Shown here piece after piece: positions 6,490 through 9,585 of a stretch of DNA of 9,585 nucleotides. The DNA comes from Elusimicrobiota bacterium (lineage in GTDB: Bacteria > Elusimicrobiota > Elusimicrobia > UBA1565 > UBA9628). Location: positions 1 through 9,585 of the forward strand of contig JAQUNT010000050.1 of the NCBI GenBank assembly GCA_028717525.1, read 5' to 3'. The translations under genes were made by a program, and so were the position numbers. Within the stretch, counting starts at the first letter, position 1, and the number at the start of each line of letters is the position of its first letter. A model generated the notes under the pieces. The model did not search any database. It was not told the origin of the DNA and worked only from the letters and a program-made list of their open reading frames with translations.

Positions 6490-8646
6490 ATGAAGCACGA
6501 AGCCCTGCGCAAGTCCTTGGCCCTGGCCCTGATCGCGGCCATGCTGGCTTCCCAGCCGGGCTTCGTCTTCGCGGGCAGCGTGGCCTCCGGCCAAGTCGCG
6601 GCCGAGGCGGGCCAAGGCTCCAACGCCTCGGGCGCGGTGGGCAAGAAGTCCCCCGCGGCCCTGCCCGCCCTCGCGGTCGGCCTCTCGGCCCCCGCCAGCC
6701 TCTCCGGTTCCCTGGGCGGCGCCTCCATCGCGGCGCCGGACGTCAAGGCGGGCCCGTCCTCCGTGCTCCAGTCGGCGCAGGCCCTCCCGATCGCCGCTCC
6801 TCTGGCCAGCCCGGCCGCGCCCCAGGCCGCAGCCCCGGTCTCGCGGACCGCGGTGCCCTCCGCGGGCAGCGGACAGTTCGTGGCCAACGCCGCCCCCTCG
6901 GGCCCGGCCCCGGCGGTCGCCCCGATGCGGGGCGAGTCCATGGGCGAGGTCTCCGCATCCTTGCCGGTGCGCCTGGCCGCCCCTTTCGAGAAGAAGCCGG
7001 TGGACCCGGCCATCGGCTCGGAGCCGGAGTTCCCGGCCGAGGCCCCCAAGTCCTTGGCCGAGGCCTCCTTGGCCATCGACCCGGCCCGCAAGTACACCCC
7101 CTCTCCCGAGGACTGGCGCGACGAGGTCATGTACTCGGTGTTCCTGGACCGCTTCGCGCGCGGCCCCCAGGGCAAGCCCATGGGCGACCCCAAGAGCGGC
7201 AACACCCGCCACGGCGGCGACCTGCGCGGCCTCATCGACAAGCTCGACTACATCCAGGGCTCGGGCGTGACCACCATCATCCTCAACCCGGTGGTCCTGG
7301 GCATCCCCGAGGCCTACCACGGCTACGCGCCCCTGCACCTGCTGGCCGTGGACCCGCAGCTGGGCACCATGAAGGATTTCAAGGAGCTGGTGCGCAAGGC
7401 CCACCAGCGCGGCCTGAAGGTGGTCTTCGACCTGCTCATCAACCACGTGGGCCCGGTGTTCGAGTACAAGGACGGCTCGCAGTGGCGCGGGCTGGACCAG
7501 CCGGCCAAGGAGATCGGGGTCTGGAACCACCAGCTCTTCCCCACCGAGATGACCGCGCCCGAGAACTTCACCCGCCACGGCGTGATCGGGAACTGGGACG
7601 ACCACGACCAGGCCATCAACGGCGACTTCCCCCCCAACTACCGGCACTGGGCCTCGGAGAAGCCGGAGGTGCAGGCCAAGCTCATCCACATGGCGCAGTG
7701 GTGGCTCAAGGAGACGGACATCGACGGCTTCCGCATCGACGCCATCCGCCACATCAACCCGGCCTTCCGCGTGCGCTTCACCAAGGAGGTGCGCGAGTAC
7801 GCGGCCAAGCTGGGCAAGAAGAACATCTTCATCCTGGGCGAGAACTCCACGGGCGTGGACGGCGACGTGGCCCGCGACCTCAACGAGGCGGGCATCGATT
7901 CCGCCTACGCCTATCCCGAGTACCGCCGCCTCAACTGGGCCCTGCACGGCAAGGCGCCGACGCGCGTCATCGAGGACAGCCTCAAGCAGGCCATCTCGGT
8001 GCTGGGCTCCTCGGTGAGCCGCCTGCTGCGCTTCATCGACCTGCACGACACCTACCGCTTCCTGCGCAACGGCGAGCCGGTGAGCCTCCTCAAGATGGCC
8101 ATGGCTTTCGTGCTCTTCAGCACGGGCATCCCTCTCATCTACTACGGCACGGAGCAGGCCTTCCGCCAGAGCACGGACCGGCTCGACCCCGAGGGCCCCT
8201 GGCTGCCCGCCGACCCCGAGAACCGGCCGGACATGTTCGCCGAAGGCGAGTACAAGTTCCCCAGCTCCGCGGGCGACAAATTCGACACGCACTCCCCGAC
8301 CTACCTCTGGCTCAAGCAGCTGGCCGACCTGCGCAAGGCGCACCCGGCCCTGTCGCGCGGCGAGCAGTACGTGCGCTGGTCGGACCAGAACGGCGCGGGC
8401 ATCTACGCTTTCAGCCGCATCTATAAGGGAGAGGAAGTCCTGGTGGTGCTCAATACGGCCGCCGAAGCCAGATCCGCGGACATGTACGTGGACGGCGGCC
8501 TGACCCCGGCGGGCACGACCCTCCAGGACGCCCTGGACTCGAACAACAAGGCCAAGACCTACGCCCCGGAAGGCGGCGGCTCCAGGGTCTGGGTGCAGGT
8601 TCCGCCGCACGGCGCGAGAGTCTTTGTCAGGTCAAAGGCCAAGTGA
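6490..8646 (+). CDS. Secreted GH13 alpha-amylase-family glycosidase
   Basis: A 718-residue enzyme expected to cut alpha-1,4-glucans (starch, glycogen or maltodextrin) outside the cytoplasm. Residues 1-28 form a signal peptide (KHEALRK, hydrophobic core, FVFA then GS). Residues 29-203 are Ala/Pro/Ser-rich and low in complexity. The GH13 barrel begins near 208 (DWRDEVMYSVFLDRF). Region I is DLLINH (314-319). Region II is GFRIDAIRH (413-421), with nucleophile Asp417. Region III is ILGENS (448-453), with acid/base Glu451. Region IV is FIDLHD (515-520), with His519 and Asp520. RHGGDLRGL (240-248) is the usual early barrel motif, and a beta-sandwich tail covers roughly 615-716. I chose ATG 6490 for the seven-base spacing to the -10 box and the better signal peptide; ATG 6484 would add Met-Ser. 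Region IV has Leu where Asn is usual. The subfamily and exact product are not determinable by eye. Confidence 0.9.
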   Translation: MKHEALRKSLALALIAAMLASQPGFVFAGSVASGQVAAEAGQGSNASGAVGKKSPAALPALAVGLSAPASLSGSLGGASIAAPDVKAGPSSVLQSAQALPIAAPLASPAAPQAAAPVSRTAVPSAGSGQFVANAAPSGPAPAVAPMRGESMGEVSASLPVRLAAPFEKKPVDPAIGSEPEFPAEAPKSLAEASLAIDPARKYTPSPEDWRDEVMYSVFLDRFARGPQGKPMGDPKSGNTRHGGDLRGLIDKLDYIQGSGVTTIILNPVVLGIPEAYHGYAPLHLLAVDPQLGTMKDFKELVRKAHQRGLKVVFDLLINHVGPVFEYKDGSQWRGLDQPAKEIGVWNHQLFPTEMTAPENFTRHGVIGNWDDHDQAINGDFPPNYRHWASEKPEVQAKLIHMAQWWLKETDIDGFRIDAIRHINPAFRVRFTKEVREYAAKLGKKNIFILGENSTGVDGDVARDLNEAGIDSAYAYPEYRRLNWALHGKAPTRVIEDSLKQAISVLGSSVSRLLRFIDLHDTYRFLRNGEPVSLLKMAMAFVLFSTGIPLIYYGTEQAFRQSTDRLDPEGPWLPADPENRPDMFAEGEYKFPSSAGDKFDTHSPTYLWLKQLADLRKAHPALSRGEQYVRWSDQNGAGIYAFSRIYKGEEVLVVLNTAAEARSADMYVDGGLTPAGTTLQDALDSNNKAKTYAPEGGGSRVWVQVPPHGARVFVRSKAK

Positions 8647-9585
8647 GCCGGGCCGCCTCCGTGTCACGCGGTCCCCTACGAGGGGGCCGCGTCACTGTTC
8701 GGCCCGCCTGTTCCTTCAGAGGTGGACACAGAGGCATCCGCTGGCCGTCGAAGCCTTCGCGGCGGGACTCGCCCTCTCCTGGTATCTCGCTTTGGCCTTC
8801 CCGGCCGCCGTCGGATCGACCCTCTATCTCGGCGGCGACACGACGCGCGACGCGGCCCGGGCGATCGAGCTCCTGCGCACAGGACGATTCGACCACGGAT
8901 TCGGCGTCCCCTATCAAAGCGACTTCTTCGCGCTGATCCACGCCCCATTCCTGGTCCTCTTCGGGAATACCATCCTCGCGCTCCAGGCCGCCTCGCTCTT
9001 CCTCGGCTGCGCCACGGTCTTGGTCCTGTATGCGTGGCTGAGGCGGGCGTTCGGCCTGCTGCCGGCCCTCTGCATAGGCAGCCTCTATGCCACGGCGCCC
9101 GTCCTGCTCTCCCATTTCACGGTCAACTCGGAGATGAACATCCCCCTGTTCCTGGGGACCGTGATGCTGCTCCGGACCTTCCCGACGCCGCGCGCGCGGC
9201 TCGCCGCGCTGGCCGCGGCCGGCCTTTTCACGAGCTGCGACGCCTATTTCATCTTCCCGTTCGCGGCCTACCTCGGCGCGGAGAAGCTGCGGCCCGGGGC
9301 GGAGCGCTCCCCGGGCGGCCGCCGCGAGACGATCTGCGGCATCGCCCTCTTCCTCTGCGGCGCGAGCCTGCTGACATGGAAGTACGCCGCTCTGGGCCGC
9401 TCCTGCGGCCATTTCGGGATCTGGCCTTGGGGCGGCGACCTGGTCCGGTCCAACCTGGAGCGCTGGCATCATCCGGCCGCCCTCCTGGCGGATCTCTGGA
9501 CCCAGTGGACGGTCAGCCTCGATTCGCACCACTGCTACGGGCCCTGGCGCGGGCCGGCCTCCTGGTCCTGGGTCGTGCTGGCGTG
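8624..9585 (+). CDS. Polytopic membrane protein, GT-C/GT39-like glycosyltransferase (partial, start uncertain)
   Basis: Frame 2 is open from 8504 to the right edge, and its translation becomes clearly protein-like from about 8702. It has a first membrane segment (AFAAGLALSWYLALAFPAAV), then LYLGGDTTRDAARAIELL with Asp residues in the first outer loop. At least five further hydrophobic segments follow, such as FLVLFGNTILALQAASLFLG and LPALCIGSLYATAPVLL. An acidic motif in the first loop after TM1, followed by many helices, is the layout of GT-C enzymes that use lipid-linked sugars (GT39/ArnT/PMT-like). The only normal start before TM1 is TTG 8624, which overlaps the amylase by 23 bases and has only a weak GAGAG before it. 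A GTG at 8643 has the GTGA overlap common here but lies in frame 3; one missing base would connect it. I give the TTG boundary as a placeholder. The C-terminus lies outside the window. The function is inferred from topology only. Confidence 0.6.
   Translation, partial: MSGQRPSEPGRLRVTRSPTRGPRHCSARLFLQRWTQRHPLAVEAFAAGLALSWYLALAFPAAVGSTLYLGGDTTRDAARAIELLRTGRFDHGFGVPYQSDFFALIHAPFLVLFGNTILALQAASLFLGCATVLVLYAWLRRAFGLLPALCIGSLYATAPVLLSHFTVNSEMNIPLFLGTVMLLRTFPTPRARLAALAAAGLFTSCDAYFIFPFAAYLGAEKLRPGAERSPGGRRETICGIALFLCGASLLTWKYAALGRSCGHFGIWPWGGDLVRSNLERWHHPAALLADLWTQWTVSLDSHHCYGPWRGPASWSWVVLA
8666..8692 (+). terminator. Strong GC hairpin just after the amylase stop
   Basis: ACGCGGTCCCC (8666-8676) and GGGGGCCGCGT (8682-8692) pair over 11 positions, with one G-U wobble, around a five-base loop TACGA. 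It begins 20 bases after the amylase TGA, a typical terminator position. The tail (CACTGTTCGG) is not T-rich, so it is at best a weak or factor-assisted terminator. It could instead be an mRNA 3'-end stabiliser or a translation-controlling structure. It also lies inside the apparent open frame of the next gene. Confidence 0.4.

Noticed and set aside
6376..8610. 744-codon open frame on the minus strand opposite the amylase
   Set aside because: It is the antisense of a gene with G/C at third positions, which removes stops. Its composition is His/Val/Arg/Gly-rich with no motif, while the sense strand has all GH13 regions.
8643..8936. 97-residue small protein starting at GTG 8643 in frame 3
   Set aside because: The GTGA overlap is attractive, but after about 15 codons the frame is Arg/Ser/Pro-rich while frame 2 encodes clear membrane segments over the same bases. 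I treat it only as a possible true start for the membrane protein if a base is missing.

Overview
The window is very GC-rich DNA, densely packed with genes that all lie on the + strand. The mix suggests a Gram-negative-type, peptidoglycan-containing bacterium with an anaerobic or microaerophilic life. It has MurB and L,D-transpeptidases for the wall, and a flavo-diiron protein with rubredoxin that removes oxygen or nitric oxide. The style of the exported amylase (short hydrophobic signal, then a long Ala/Pro/Ser-rich stretch) and of the SGNH-TPR protein would fit Elusimicrobiota or a similar under-cultured phylum. That placement is a weak impression, not shown by the sequence.

Layout: (1) 1-111 is the last part of a gene ending in an SH3-like domain. 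(2) 112-283 is a gene-free spacer that holds a promoter-like -10 box just before murB. (3) 284-2543 is a tight three-gene run: murB, a class A flavo-diiron protein (fprA/roo type) and rubredoxin, joined by ATGA stop/start overlaps. (4) 2556-6348 is an envelope block: a membrane-anchored SGNH/GDSL-like hydrolase with TPR repeats, a canonical YkuD L,D-transpeptidase (GTG start, GTGA overlap), and a second YkuD-like protein whose active-site motif is altered. (5) 6349-6489 is a spacer with inverted repeats and a second -10 box. (6) 6490-8646 is a secreted GH13 alpha-amylase-family enzyme. (7) From about 8624 to the right edge runs the N-terminal part of a polytopic membrane protein resembling GT-C (GT39/ArnT-like) glycosyltransferases. 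Its start is problematic, and a strong hairpin lies at the junction.

How the genes fit together: regions 3 and 4 may be transcribed together, because the largest gap between them is 12 bases. MurB makes UDP-MurNAc precursor, the YkuD enzymes would cross-link or modify finished peptidoglycan, and the SGNH-TPR protein may act on an envelope ester. The flavo-diiron/rubredoxin pair is a self-contained electron-transfer module: rubredoxin feeds electrons to the FMN/diiron enzyme. The amylase has its own promoter-like signal and would act on alpha-glucans outside the cytoplasm.

The most useful observations are four. An identical -10-to-ATG spacing at murB and the amylase suggests leaderless mRNAs. 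The second YkuD paralogue has kept its Cys and His but lost the rest of the motif. TPR-like helices appear to be inserted inside the SGNH domain. The last gene has no normal start codon and may carry a one-base frameshift. I found no CRISPR array, tRNA, rRNA or insertion sequence.
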